A DNA stretch of 64,000 bases, from positions 5,241,001-5,305,000 of the forward strand of contig OX439005.1 in assembly GCA_949316495.1 (NCBI GenBank), read 5' to 3'. The notes beneath the pieces were generated by a model. That model was not told the DNA's origin. It searched no databases and saw only the letters and a list, made by a program, of their open reading frames with translations. Source of the DNA: Amphiduros pacificus (Eukaryota > Annelida > Polychaeta > Phyllodocida > Hesionidae). This document shows positions 48,837 to 61,740 of the stretch, piece by piece. The position numbers were made by a program, and so were the translations under genes. Within the stretch, counting starts at the first letter, position 1. The number at the start of each line of letters is the position of its first letter.

Positions 48837-50073
48837 GCAGAAATTTAAGTTAGTGGTTGTCAGTAAAAAAGTCAGGGAATTTGATAACCTTGGTACATGT
48901 GGCAACCCTGGTGCATGTGGCAACCCAGGTACATGTGGCAACCCTGGTGCATGTTGCAACCCTGGAACATGTGGCAACCCTGGTACATGTGGCAACCCTG
49001 GTACATGTGACAACCCTGGTGCATGTGGCAACCCAGGTACATGTGGCAACCCTGGTACATGTGGCAACCCTGGTACATGTGGCAACCCAGGTACATGTGG
49101 CAACCCTGGTACATGTGGCAACCCTGGTACATGTGGCAACCCTGGTACATGTGGCAACCCAGGTACATGTGGCAACCCAGGTACATGTGGCAACCCTGGT
49201 ACATGTGGCAACCCTGGTACATGTGGCAACCCTGGTACATGTGGCAACCCTGGTACATGTGACAACCCAGGTACATGTGACAACCCAGGTACATGTGGCA
49301 ACCCAGGTACATGTGGCAACCCAGGTACATGTGGCAACCCTGGTACATGTGGCAACCCTGGTACATGTGGCAACCCAGGTACATGTGGCAACCCAGGTAC
49401 ATGTGGCAACCCAGGTACATGTGCAGAAATTTAAGTTAGTGGTTGTCAGTAAAAAAGTCAGGGAATTTGATAACCTTGGTACATGTGGCAACCCTGGTGC
49501 ATGTGGCAACCCAGGTACATGTGGCAACCCTGGTGCATGTTGCAACCCTGGAACATGTGGCAACCCTGGTACATGTGGCAACCCTGGTACATGTGACAAC
49601 CCTGGTGCATGTGGCAACCCAGGTACATGTGGCAACCCTGGTACATGTGGCAACCCTGGTACATGTGGCAACCCAGGTACATGTGGCAACCCTGGTACAT
49701 GTGGCAACCCTGGTACATGTGGCAACCCTGGTACATGTGGCAACCCAGGTACATGTGACAACCCAGGTACATGTGGCAACCCTGGTACATGTGGCAACCC
49801 TGGTACATGTGGCAACCCTGGTACATGTGGCAACCCTGGTACATGTGACAACCCAGGTACATGTGACAACCCAGGTACATGTGGCAACCCAGGTACATGT
49901 GGCAACCCAGGTACATGTGGCAACCCTGGTACATGTGGCAACCCTGGTACATGTGGCAACCCAGGTACATGTGGCAACCCAGGTACATGTGGCAACCCAG
50001 GTACATGTGGCAACCCTGGTACATGTGGCAACCCTGGTACATGTGGCAACCCTGGTACATGTGGCAACCCTGG
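48837..50073 (+). repeat. two 18-bp minisatellite arrays from a ~586-bp duplication
   Basis: The unit is GGTACATGTGGCAACCCT with CCA/CCT and GCA/ACA variants. Array 1 runs about 48887-49424 and array 2 about 49473-50073. Each is preceded by the same leader (GCAGAAATTTAAGTTAGTGG... to GGGAATTTGATAACC) at 48837 and 49423, so leader and array were duplicated together. The first units, including rare variants GTGCATGTTGCAACC and GGAACATG, match in both arrays. There are about 63 units in total. Open frames in many directions are repeat artefacts. Confidence 0.96.
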
Positions 50074-51187
50074 TAAAACCCTTGAAAGCTTGGCCTTGTG
50101 GGAGATGATCTGCTTAGCAGACCCTGATGTGGAGATTGGGGGGTAAACAGAGGGGGTTTACCTCTGGTTTTCCCCTTCATTTGCAGCCCTCTACCTGCTG
50201 ATAACCGCAGGAATGTCTGCGTGAGTAATCTATCTGATATCAGAACCAGATGCACGGGTGAAATACATCACAGAAATGTACATCATAAGTGTAACCATAT
50301 CACCACCCAGGGTAAACAGACCCCAACTTTCTGCTTGCAAAGTTTCTATACATCAACCCTAAGTATGATCAAAAAAGAATCTGCTGGGCGGCTTAGATAC
50401 AAGGGAATTATTTCGGAAGGTCTGGTTGAGATAACGAGGGATATATTAGGTCAATCTCAGCGAGGTTTTCACTGTCTCGGATAAGTATGCTTGTGTCTGT
50501 GTAAGTCTTTGAGGTAATAACATTTTGACAAATAGAGACATGTCCGTCCGTCAGCCCGGGATGTCAGATTCATACAACGATAACATCAATCTAAGGGAAA
50601 CTCAAGTCACATGCCCTGGCGGTCTCTCAAAAATGATTAGGCCCTTTTCATCTTAAAATTTCAGGTAGGAACTGGGATAATGAATTGTATAGCAAGCAAT
50701 GTATACTTAGAATGTCATTACAAGCAAAGAACATCTCTCATCTGCTTTCAAGGTCATTTCTGCACAAGGACCTTTGGCGGGGTTGGGCTGAAGGTCGTGG
50801 CATTTTTCCCGGTCTTTGAAAAGAGTGCTGTGTTGGTTTTTGTGTATGTTTGAGGCATTTTTCAATCTGTCAAGCTTTAGGTTATTGTCGCTCTGACTGT
50901 ATAATGCTAAGTTTATCTCAACGTTCGCAACCTGGTCTTTTTCTTCTCACAAAGAACGGATCGGGGCGGACATGAGAAATTCTAAAGGTCATTTGAGAGT
51001 GGTGATTTTGGGTGACAGAGAGGGGTGTCGTGGGAGGTAATACCCATCACACTTCTATATTTTGGATTTATATATTGCATACTTATGTGGCATATAAAAA
51101 GGGGTTCGCAAGTAGGAGGGCGGAGAGGCATTCATCGGGCGGCACTATATCACTCATCTGTGTTGGAGGCAAGGGGTGTAACCTACA

Positions 51188-51201
51188 GTGCCCCCTGGTG
51201 T
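51188..51201 (-). promoter_or_regulatory. CTCF-like motif, one mismatch
   Basis: The minus strand reads ACACCAGGGGGCAC (then TGTAGG), one mismatch to CCASYAGRKGGCRS. Confidence 0.35.
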
Positions 51202-53507
51202 ATTAACCAGGTTTAACACAAGGAGAAAGTCTTTTGTTTGACCTGCTGATTATTTTCAAAATTCGCCAACTTCCCATGGATTGTCAATATTGGAATATAA
51301 AGAATTAGGAAAGGATGGTTGTTGGTCTTCAGATGTCTATACCCAGGAGGTAGCGATGTGTTCAGGGCTTTGATGAGAGAAAGTGAAACAGTTCAAGTGG
51401 AAGTGCATTCCCTCTTGCTGCATTAAAAAAATTGATGTTTGGGCCGCATGAGAACAGCTGCACCTGAGTGTGTCTCACTGACTGTGTGTCCCTCACAAGT
51501 TTATGTGCCACTAATTTGCTAAAAACTAGTTGTCCCAGCGCCCTATTAGGGGTCGCTTAGTGACTCTGAAAGACTCCTTTTCCATGAAAACGGGAAAGAT
51601 TGCCAAGGAAAATGGAGAAAATGGCCGAGCAGATGTAAAGATCGTGTTGTGTGTCAAATAAACAAACATGGTGATACAGAGCAGTGAAGTCTGGCTTTTG
51701 TGAGGTGCCTCGTCGCTAATGGCTTGTGTCTCGCCAATAATCGGCCACGGCCATTGAAAATGTTGAAACCAAAGAAAAGCTTCCAATATCAGAATACGAT
51801 TCTTCTATCACTGTTTAAAACTTAAACTCCTCCGAAGCTATTTATAGTATATGGTTATATGTGCACACAAAGATAAAACCATTTAGTCGAAATATGGAAT
51901 TACGTTTAGGTTCCATTTGTAGAGGTTCTGAACAGACACAGCGAGCGGAGGTTTGAGGGTCTTAAAGTGGAGTACAGTAAAATCAATGGGTCCTTCATTT
52001 TCAGAACGAGAGACATTTAAATTGTCTTGTGTTACAGTCTTAAATCGCAAATTACTTTTAGAGACAACTTGAGAGATATCTCTTCCATAAAGATGATCAA
52101 AATTATCAGAACTTTGTTGATAAGTTGTTTTTTTTATAATAAACTGGTTGATAAACAAAAATGTTTATATTATATTCAGATGATTCTGGAACTTCCACGT
52201 ACAAAGATTTGATTTATGTGATCAGATTACTACGCTGACAAATTAATTTGAGATCTTAGCATGACAGAAACCCTTGAAAACCTTGTGAAAGGAATTGGCA
52301 ATGTTAGAGTGTGGTGAGACGTGATTGGAGGCTTAGCGCAAAAGTGGGAAGTTCAGTCTGCGATGAGGTACGATCTATTTTCCAGAAAGAGGCTGCGTTC
52401 TTGACGCTGATGATATCCACTCACACGAGAATATATGATTCAGATTGATGTGTCTGATATTTTTTATATAAAGTGTTTTTTTTAAATTTTTTTATGTGAA
52501 ATGTGGAATGAAATTAGGAATGTTGCATCGTGGTATCAAAAGGTGATTGACAGGTCACTATTATGGATGAACAATGGCAGTTGTCATGGTAACCCAGAGG
52601 GTCAGTACCATTGTTTGGCATGTCAGATGTAGTAATAGAAATAATGGCACGACTTAACTCATTAAGGAACCTGGCCTAATTTTCCTTTAACCAGGACTAA
52701 ATTTCTTTATTATGAAAAGTTAACAAATTAGTTGAAACCTTTGTGTCAATTATGATTTCATTTATCACGCTGTCACAATTGTTCACGTTCGGCATGTGGT
52801 ATTCATGACTTTCTCCGGGGAATAAGATTGCCAACTGCCTGTTTAGATAATAAAAAAATTTAATGATCGTTTTGAATAAAGAATGAAATTTGACAAAGGA
52901 GTGACACAGAAACAGAGTAAGTGTGGCAAATTGAATTGAATGGACAAAAAATCATCAGAGAATTAAGAAACCGCAAGTTTTGACTTAAGAGAGCGTTTGA
53001 ACTTGACTTCCTTCCACCTGTTTACAACTGATAATATAAATTTTGCGTCAGAAATACCTCCCAACCATGAAAGATGCCATAAAAATTTGTGAAATACATA
53101 TATATGAAAGGATGAAAAAAGTGTAGAAAGAGCAGTTATAATTTGAATTATTATTGCCACATACACAACATAGATGTTTGTTGTCAAGGTAACGCACAGA
53201 AGACTTTGATAATAAAAAGGTTTAAAATGCCAACTCAGTTTTAGTCTTAGCTTCTTTGTTGTTTCTTTATAAGAAAGATGCAGTGAAGAAAGAACAAGGT
53301 GTAAAAATGGCTAAATGATAGGTAATGTTTTACAAATTGCCCAGCTTAGAGTGTGAGAGGGTGGTTCAGAGTGCGAGGAATTTTTTCAGGGATGTTGTGT
53401 TCGTTTTTCCTTCACCTTTCTTCAGAAGATTACCTCACCTCCACTACCTGGGATTCCTGAGTAAATAAGGCGGCCTACAACTGTCGTCCATCATAGCGGA
53501 CTGGAGA

Positions 53508-53527
53508 ATATATATATATATAACTTT

Positions 53528-53611
<84 letters not shown>
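53508..53611. repeat. (TA)n microsatellite
   Basis: An 80-bp uninterrupted TA run, preceded by a shorter run and the spacer ACTTTGTT. Confidence 0.97.
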
Positions 53612-53614
<3 letters not shown>

Positions 53615-53847
53615 TGAAGGGAGTGGGAATAACCAATGATAATTATGATATATATATGAAAAATTTGATAAAAAAGGTAAAATATTTGCTATTTTTAACA
53701 CAAAGGTTTTTGAAATTTAAAAAATGTTTTCTAAATGTGTGTAGTTTTAAATACCCAATACACATACCTAATATATCACAATGTCAAATAGTGGATATAT
53801 CTTATAGCATGGCAGTTTACCCATAATTATATTATTTCATGAATGAA

Positions 53848-53859
53848 TGACCTTGACCT
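53848..53859 (-). promoter_or_regulatory. tandem TGACCT half-sites (DR0 / TCAAGGTCA)
   Basis: TGACCTTGACCT gives two adjacent half-sites; on the minus strand it includes TCAAGGTCA, the extended half-site used by ERR/SF-1-type receptors. Confidence 0.25.
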
Positions 53860-55988
53860 TTCACTAGTTTTGATCCTAATACTGCATGGACATACATGAA
53901 AATGATGATATGTAACGAGACCATGAGTGGTGTTTGGTAAAATACGAGAACTTCCGTGTCAGATTCAATACGAAAACATTGGTCTGTCTTTTGAAGTCAA
54001 GCAAAAACATTTACTGTGATTGACGCAAGATGAAATATATCCTTGTTGGCCGTGACTGACCGTGACAATTTTTGGTTTTCTACAAAGGACGTCAAATTCC
54101 ACACAAACCTGGGAGAGACACCTTGTGTGTTTGTGTGGCAAATTGGCAGGAATTTTCATCCCTTAATGACAGTCTAACATGGCCACTCTACTAGTCTCGC
54201 TGGTCACATCAAACGAAAGGCACAGCATTCACTGACAGGGGATATTTTCCTCTAGAGGGAGCCAAAACAGCCCAACAAAAGTCACAATTATACGTTTCAC
54301 CACATAGTGTTGACAACTCGACAAACATGCAGGTTTTTTTTTTACCCACAATGCATTGATTGGAACAAATTCGGGTAAAGTGGACGGACCCCGTGGAGTC
54401 TCTCTGTGGTGGTCACGAGATCAGAGTGGACTCTCAACCACAAACGACTACTTGTATGAGAATCTTCCTATAGTAAAAACAGCTGGTCCCCCGGAGAATA
54501 AGGACCTCTCTAAAGAAATATTGAATTAAGTGTCTCTGTTAGTCTAGTTAATTGCATCAAGCTGAATGAAAAAAAACTAAACCGAGTGATGTTCAAAAGA
54601 TTTTAGATAAGATGCCCGATGATTATTTTCTTTGAATATAACTAGTAGAAAATAGTAGTGCATTATTATGAGAAGTAACCACAATAAAAAGGTTTTGTTT
54701 ATTTTTACAACAAAAATAGTATTTGATTGTTTGAGCTTAGGTATTCAGACAGCTGGTTGTTTATCAGTGGTGAACTTTGACCAGGAGGGGTGGACAGTAC
54801 TGACCCCCCCAGGTGGGACATTGTGCTACGTCCCCGCCCCTCAGCTGACCAGTGGTCAAGCAGAAAATATGATTTGCCATTCATCTTGACAGGTTTATGC
54901 AAATAATCTATTAAAGCTAAATGCAGTTCTGTATAATGATCTCGATTACATTTCGCAGTTTAAGAAGATTAAAGGATTAAAGACAGAAGCTAACATTATA
55001 CACAATATATCTGCAAGGATTAAGGATAATCCTGACGAGATTAACATATTCTGACAATGATAGAACTAAATCAATTGGTGTGCATAAAGTGGTGCCCCCT
55101 GTATGTCCTCCGAGAGTTGAAATGGGAGGGACAGAGGGGCTTTTTGCAAACTATATCAAAGTTTGAATGGTGACGTGAGCCCTCTCAGCTTTGTGCGTTC
55201 GTCCCCGAGCAATCACAGCCCTAATTGTCCGAGTGTTTATGTTTTGGCTTTCCCAACACTGCCTGGCATATCCTTTAAGGACCACGAGTGTTTGTCTTTC
55301 CTCATTGAATGGCCACCGTTTACAAAGTGCAAAGCTACTTGAATTGTATGCAGGTGAAAGATATTTGATGAATGAATTCCCCGTTTTCTCCAGGGCAGGT
55401 CCGTATGGGGCCCAATTTTGGACCCGCGTCGACAGGTGCTCAACATTTCAACAGCTTCGGGTCGCAATTTATTTTGTGTTTTTTGCTAAGACACCCGTAG
55501 AGTTTTGGACCTATCAGAAACAATTTTGTAGCCATTGTTGACTCATCTCAGAGGCTGGGGATAAGAATAGTAGGAGTGACAAGCTGTCATAGGGCTGTGG
55601 ATGACGGCAGAAACGTTAGGTAGGGAAGTCTTACCTAATGAGATGTGTCGGGTGAAAGGAACAAATTAACAGGAAGAAACGGTAGAAACTTTCGTGGCTT
55701 GCGTCTTTGCGGCAAATTCTCTGCCAGCATTGGGATATCATCACCAAACAGATGCATTTCATAACTTTGAGAATTCACTTTTGAGTATAGATTCATTTTT
55801 GTGGAAAGTTGCAGTTCTGCAGAACCTTGACCATGTGACTGTGACAAACTTACTGTGATATTTGTTTTTTAACTTTTGGAGTTTCTGCAACTATTTTTAC
55901 ATCAGGATTAAATAGATTCATTTCCCAAAAATGCGTTAACACTGGCATAGAGATACATACTACAGTATACCGTGATCCACCTTGTAAT

Positions 55989-56116
55989 ATCTCAACATAG
56001 AGATTCTCAACAGAGAACTCTCTAACATTCACATGGAATTCAACATAGAGATTCTCAATACAGAACTCTCTAACTTTCTAGAGATCCTCAACAGAACTCT
56101 CTAACATTCACATGGA
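55989..56116 (+). repeat. ~45-bp imperfect tandem repeat, 3 copies
   Basis: CTCAACATAGAGATTCTCAA, CAGAACTCTCTAAC and ATTCACATGGA recur about three times with small indels. Confidence 0.8.
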
Positions 56117-56215
56117 TTTATCTGAGTATATTTCCTTTATGACAAGTGCTGTGAATTGAGGATTGCGAGCGCAGGATTTATTTAATAGCCGGTGAGTAGA
56201 AGTAAGAGGTTTTTA

Positions 56216-56400
56216 TATATTGATTCCAAAGTTGTAGATTTATAATAAGAAATCATCATATTGAGGTTTTGTCATTTGGCTTATTTTTGGGACCAGCAGG
56301 TTTATGTTGATACCAAAGTTGTAGATTTATAGAGCGATTATGCTAATAGAAATGATCATGTTTATGTTTTGTCTGGTATTGGGACTAGCAGTTTAGGGTC
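56216..56400 (+). repeat. direct duplication, ~88-bp period, 2 copies
   Basis: TTGATTCCAAAGTTGTAGAT and TTGATACCAAAGTTGTAGAT begin two copies; both continue to TTTATA, GAAATCATCAT/GAAATGATCAT, GTTTTGTC and GGGACCAGCAG/GGGACTAGCAG. Confidence 0.8.
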
Positions 56401-56447
56401 TGATATGTGTCAGGTAATCCATTAATGTGAGAATAAACTATGTCTTT

Positions 56448-56746
56448 TGTTCCTGACTTGGTCCTATCTTGGTCCTATCTTGGTCCTGACTTGGTCCTGA
56501 CTTGGTCCTGACTTGGTCCTGACTTGGTCCTGTCTTGGGCCTAACGTGGTCCTGACCTGGGCCTGACTTGGTCCTCATTTGGTCCTGACTTGGTCCTCAT
56601 TTGGTCCTGACTTGTTCCTGACTTGGTCCTATCTTGGTCCTGACTTGATCCCTACTTGGTCCTGACTTGGCCCTCATTTGGTCCTCATTTGGTCCTGACT
56701 TGGTCCTGACTTGGTCCTGACTTGGTCCTGACTTGGTCCTCGTTTG
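56448..56746 (+). repeat. 11-bp minisatellite, about 27 copies
   Basis: TTGGTCCTGAC with CTATC, CTCAT and CTGTC variants fills nearly 300 bp at 11-bp spacing. Confidence 0.95.
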
Positions 56747-57878
56747 ATAGCACAATATATTTTGGCAATGCGTGACCTCATATGCTCACATTTTTTGCAT
56801 TATTAACCAATGGTTTAACAACAACTGATATGTTAACATTGCCAGGCCAAATGAAGAAATTATCAAGTTTCTTTAATCCTACCAAATCTCACTCTATCAT
56901 TATTATAGTTTCTCAGCATTGTAATTGTATGTTTTAGGCTATTCTACAATACATTTACTTGAAAATTATACGTCAACAAAAATCTGCCTTTCCAAACCAA
57001 AACAAATTTGGAAAAACTATTAAAAAAAATTCCCACAACCTCCACTGTTTCTTAAATTATTTCCAAGAAACAGCTTGCTATTCTCTTTGGCCTGAGTAGA
57101 GGGGGCAGCAATTAAGCATGCTGAGTATACGCTTGAGTAGATGAGATTAGACTGAGCAGGAGACAGATTATCACAGGTGAGTCACTTAATCCATGCATAC
57201 CTGACTGGATTAAAGGACGTGATCTGGAGATAATCTTGTCTGTTAGATCAGATCCGTAGAATATTTTGCACATCTCTGTTTCATCGTTTTACAGCTTGAT
57301 GATAATATCCACAAAAATATATCTGTGTATGACACTTGTATATATTAATCATATTCAAAATTTTGGGATTTGAACCCGGGGAGATGACGTCAGTATTTAT
57401 ATCTTTATGATGTATTGTCACACAGAATATGAGACTAGCCGCGTTGAATCTTCAAACAATTTCAATAATGACAATGATTCTTTCATAAAACTATCATTTA
57501 TATTTCTGACGCAAATGAGTTCTGCAGCACAAATGAGTTCGAAATCATTGCAGCTTGGACACTATAAAAAATATGTAATGATTTCACTTTTAATGTAATT
57601 TCCTGAATTAGGTTGACCCAGTTACCAGCTCACATTGTTGGAGGGGACCTATTAGGGCCTCACTGAAGCAATCTTGTAAGATTTCCCCACCATGAGCCCC
57701 GTCATGCAGGCTGGACAATAGAGATAGTTACCTGATCATCCATTGGACACAATACACGCAGGCTATCGAATACTTGTACTTCTTCTTGGTGGCCATTTTT
57801 TATGTTTGCTTTGTCATCATTGCGACAATTATCTGTGAGACCCTTCATGTCAATGTAATGTAAATTATGAAGAATTAT

Positions 57879-58456
57879 CATTATGGACAGTCAGGAAGAT
57901 ATCAGGGAGAAATGCCCTTTGTTTGACCATTATGGACAGTCAGGTAGATATCAGGGAGAAATGCCCTTTGTTTGACCATTAGGGACAGTCAGGCAGATAT
58001 CAGGGAGAAATGCCCTTTGTTTGACCATTAGGGACAGTCAGGCAGATATCAGGGAGAAATGCCCTTTGTTTGACCATTATGGACAGTCAGGCAGATATCA
58101 GGGGGAAATGCCCTTTGTTTGACCATTAGGGACAGTCAGGCAGATATCAGGGAGAAATGCCCTTTGTTTGACCATTAGGTACAGTCAGGTAGATATCAGG
58201 GAGAAGTGCCCTTTGTTTGACCATTTAGGACAGTCACGTAGATATCAGGGGGAAATGCCCTTTGTTTGACCATTAGGGACAGTCAGGCAGATATCAGGGA
58301 GAAATGCCCTTTGTTTGGCCATTATGGACAGTCAGGCAGATATCAGGGAGAAATGCCCTTTGTTTGACCATTTAGGACAGTCACGTAGATATCAGGGGGA
58401 AATGCCCTTTGTTTGACCATTAGGTACAGTAAGATAGACCATTAGGTACAGTAGAT
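57879..58456 (+). repeat. 49-bp minisatellite, about 11 copies
   Basis: The unit begins GACCATTAGGGACAGTCAGG, then CAGATATCAGGGAGAAATGC and CCTTTGTTT. Copies are spaced 49 bp and vary at a few sites (TTAGGG/TTATGG/TTTAGG; GGCAGA/GGTAGA/CGTAGA). The last copies are truncated. Confidence 0.96.
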
Positions 58457-60243
58457 ATCAGCGTAGACAATATTTATGGCTTTCCTAACAACACACAGGA
58501 CTCTCCTTATTTTAAGCTTCATGACTATTCTCTTCATAAAATTTATACCTATTTAAATGGTCCTATTAATTTTGATCACGATCATGACACAAGCAGTTTG
58601 TATGCCCCATTACAGTGCTTATAAGGTACGTAGCCAGGTTATGTAAGGTTGGTTTTTAACATTGGATCAAGCAGCGGGTTCCCAATATATTCATGTATCC
58701 CTGCAGGACAAATGTAGCTTAAATAATTAGCTTATTTTTTATGTCAAACCTAAAACAGCTATTAGGACGCTAATAAAGGAGAAATTAGACTTATCCTTTG
58801 GGCTATGGGGCTTAAATGGCAAGATCAAAGAACCACTATTGTGAGGCTATATGTGGGAAAGGCAAAAGTCATTTTCAATGTTGTGGAAAGTATTTTCTTT
58901 GAAAAGCAATGAAGTATGCTTCATTTGAAAAGACTGACCTTACGAGGTCACTGTCAAATACTTCACAATGGTCTGTGTTCTAATGGATGTTCTTATATAT
59001 TTGTCCTGCAGCATCACATTGATAAACAAAGGAGAGATGTTTGAGAAAAAAGTTTTCTTATAAAATGATCAATTTTGCCTTGTGTTGTTTTTAAGATATA
59101 GATCTAAGATCAAAAGTTTAAATCCATAAGCACTGCATGTAAGAATATTATTATATACATTAATTCTATCACCAAAAATGATGGCAAAGAAAAATTTAGC
59201 AAAGGCAAGTAGAAATCCCAAAAAATAGGAATCTAAGTTGATGAACAAATGAGGTGAATTTAAGTGATATTCTTGACCCAGCATGAGGTCAATATGGTGC
59301 CGGTCTAATATCTTGCCAATCCCTGGTCACCTATCGTTTTATATCACTGCAGTTTTTTTATTTTTGGCAAAGAAGCTTTGCGAGGGATCAGAGAGGTTGT
59401 TTATTGCGGTGAAGTGTAGATCGAGGCTCACAGCAGAGATCGGTACTTGGTCGCTGGCAGTCGAAGGCCTTATCAAGATCTATCTACAGCCCATCTTAAC
59501 CCGACCTTCAGGATATTTCTCACATTTTTGTGTGATTTATAGGCTTTCACAGTAGGATTTCTGAACACAGAAGGTCATTGACCTATAAACTTTGCATAAA
59601 AGACATAAAAAGATTGAAAGATTGCGGATAAGTGATTATGGGAATAGAACCTTGAAAACAAGAGGGAGATTATAAAATATGGAATCGGAAGAACAAGAGG
59701 AAAGTACAAAGGTAGGAATATCTTTATTCCATTTTATTTTATTTTATCTGAGCACACCTGACCATACTTTTTATATTTTTTCCACGTCAGCTATTTGTTG
59801 ACCTCCTAATTGTGATGAATGTATATTGATGTGGTGTGTCTGCTAGGTGTGAGAGGCGATTGTCCAGGTGTAACAAGCCGTGTAGCCGACAGCCATCATG
59901 TGCCAAATTATGCCAGAAATGACATGGACAACTGCCAAACCGCAAGCCAAACATTTGTATACAACTATATATTCTTCTTTAATAGTCTCACACAAAGTTG
60001 ATTAAAACTGGTCTGTGAAACAGATGGAAATAAATTTTTCAATTTTGCCGGTGGTTTTTTTTTTTTTTTTTTTTTTTTATAAATGGTTTCTTGTTCCGGT
60101 TTTATGGTAATTGAATAAAGTGCATTATGTTTAACCTTTTGAAGCCGGTTGTCAGATTTGAGATAACCCATATTAGGCCCAAGGCCAGGTTAATGACAGA
60201 GTTCTGTCTGCGGCAGAATAACAGTCTAATGGACTGGACCTCA

Positions 60244-60304
60244 AGGTCAAAGGTCGAGTCTACAACACAAAAACCACCATGTCCATCTACATGACCTTTG
60301 ACTT
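60244..60304. promoter_or_regulatory. two facing DR1-like nuclear-receptor elements
   Basis: AGGTCAAAGGTCG at 60244-60256 (+) and TGACCTTTGACTT at 60292-60304 (a minus-strand DR1) face each other within 61 bp. A CTCF-like core lies 45 bp further on. Confidence 0.3.
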
Positions 60305-60348
60305 TGTATCGCTGATAAAAATCTAATAACAAAATATGACGGTGATTG

Positions 60349-60362
60349 TCACCAGATGGCGA
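60349..60362 (+). promoter_or_regulatory. CTCF-like motif, two mismatches
   Basis: TCACCAGATGGCGA, two mismatches to CCASYAGRKGGCRS. Reported mainly because it adjoins the DR1 pair. Confidence 0.22.
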
Positions 60363-61249
60363 GCTCAAATTTCCCATTTAGCTTCTATTTTTATGCCTTT
60401 TATCAGATGATATGGCCAAAAATGTATCAAATTTAGTTTTTTTTTTAGTTAGGAAGGAAATGAGGTGATGATATAAATATCTTTAAAATGTGCTTGATCT
60501 TGAAGAAGAAAATTAATTTTTTGCATAAAGTACAATTTTGTCAAGTTTAGATATTTTTATTGGCTTTGGCATGGCAGACAATCGTATGAGATGTTCAAAT
60601 TGTATAAATGATGCTAATTTGAAGGAAGTTGCTAGAATGTCGAGACAAGGTCATTGTAGATGTCATTCAAAATATGTGAACTTCTTATTTGAGACCATGA
60701 TGAAGGAATATTTTTTGTTCCTTCAAAAATATAAAAAGAAAATTCATCGATTTATGTACATTGTCGACCTCGAGCAATCCCAATATAGAACACATAAAAG
60801 ACTGCGGAAATCCAACTCCACAAATATTTAACTTTTAAACGACCTTGACATGACCTTTGTTTAACAGTTGGCAGAATTATAATTGTTTTCTGCGATAACT
60901 GGATTGTCCATTATTCTGACAGGCAGGACCAGCGTTAGTTATATTCAGCCGTGGTACTTTGATGTTATTATTTTTAAAAAAGTTTTTGGAATCATTGAAA
61001 TGTGTAATGTTATTTCCATGATGCTCTCTATCAGATCTTATAGAACTGTTGTTTTTTTAGGTTGTTTCAGCTCAAGAAAAGAGTGTTTTACAAATTTTTT
61101 TTACTCGCATTAAACATTAGCCTAACCTTGGATAACACATATTTTGTACCCAAATCAAACATAGAGTTATACATTAACTATTATTACTCTTAAGGTCAGA
61201 CATAGTGCTGAAATGTGCAATTTATAAGCAATCAACTGGATGATTAAAT

Positions 61250-61740
61250 AGAATGAGAAAGACAGAGAATGAGAAAGACAGAGAAGACACAGATAGAAAG
61301 ATGGAGGGGAAAGGGGGGGTGGAAGAAAGGGGGGTGATGGAGGAAAGGGGTAATGAAGGAAAAGGGGGTGATGGAGGAAAGGGGTGATGGAGGAAAGGGG
61401 TGATGGAGGAAAGGGGTAATGAAGGTGGAAAGGGGCTGATGGAGAAAAGGGGGGTGATACAGTGGCGTAGCCAGGGGGGGCTGAGGGGGCTACAGGGGGG
61501 TGATAGAAGAAGGGGGTGATAGAAGAAGGGGGCTGATAGAAGAAGGGGGGTGATGGTAATGGAAGAAGGGGGTGATAGAAGAAGGGGGTGATAGAAGAAG
61601 GGGGGTGATAAAAGAAGGGGGTGATAGAAGGGGGTGATTGAAGAAGAGGGGTGATTGAAGAAGGGGGGTGATACAAGAAGGGGGGTGATACAAGAAGGGG
61701 GATGATAGAAGAAGGGGGTGATAGAAGAAGGGGGGGTCCT
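61250..61740 (+). repeat. G-rich polypurine minisatellite-like tract
   Basis: Almost pure purine on the + strand apart from T in GGTGAT: words GGTGATGGAGGAAAGGGG, then AGAAGGGGGTGATAGAAG, repeated over about 490 bp with period about 15-18. Many runs of four or more G make quadruplex or triplex formation plausible. A transposon-like sequence interrupts it at 61460. Confidence 0.9.
61460..61493 (+). mobile_element. possible DNA-transposon terminus remnant
   Basis: CAGTGGCGTAGCCAGG resembles the terminal inverted repeat start of many invertebrate hAT-like and other cut-and-paste elements, as I recall them. It is followed by GGCTGAGGGGGCTAC, whose GGCTAC is complementary to GTAGCC in the first part. 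No partner end or internal sequence was found. Confidence 0.3.

Noticed and set aside
48850-50255. Frames of up to 429 codons such as HVPGLP and NPGTCG repeats
   Set aside because: Artefacts of the 18-bp unit, open in several frames on both strands.
55191-55541. 116-codon + strand frame
   Set aside because: No recognisable domain, no convincing splice context, and an overlapping frame on the other strand.
60056-60078. T23 run as the tail of a minus-strand retroposon
   Set aside because: No retroposon-like body or target duplication was found beside it; more likely a simple homopolymer.
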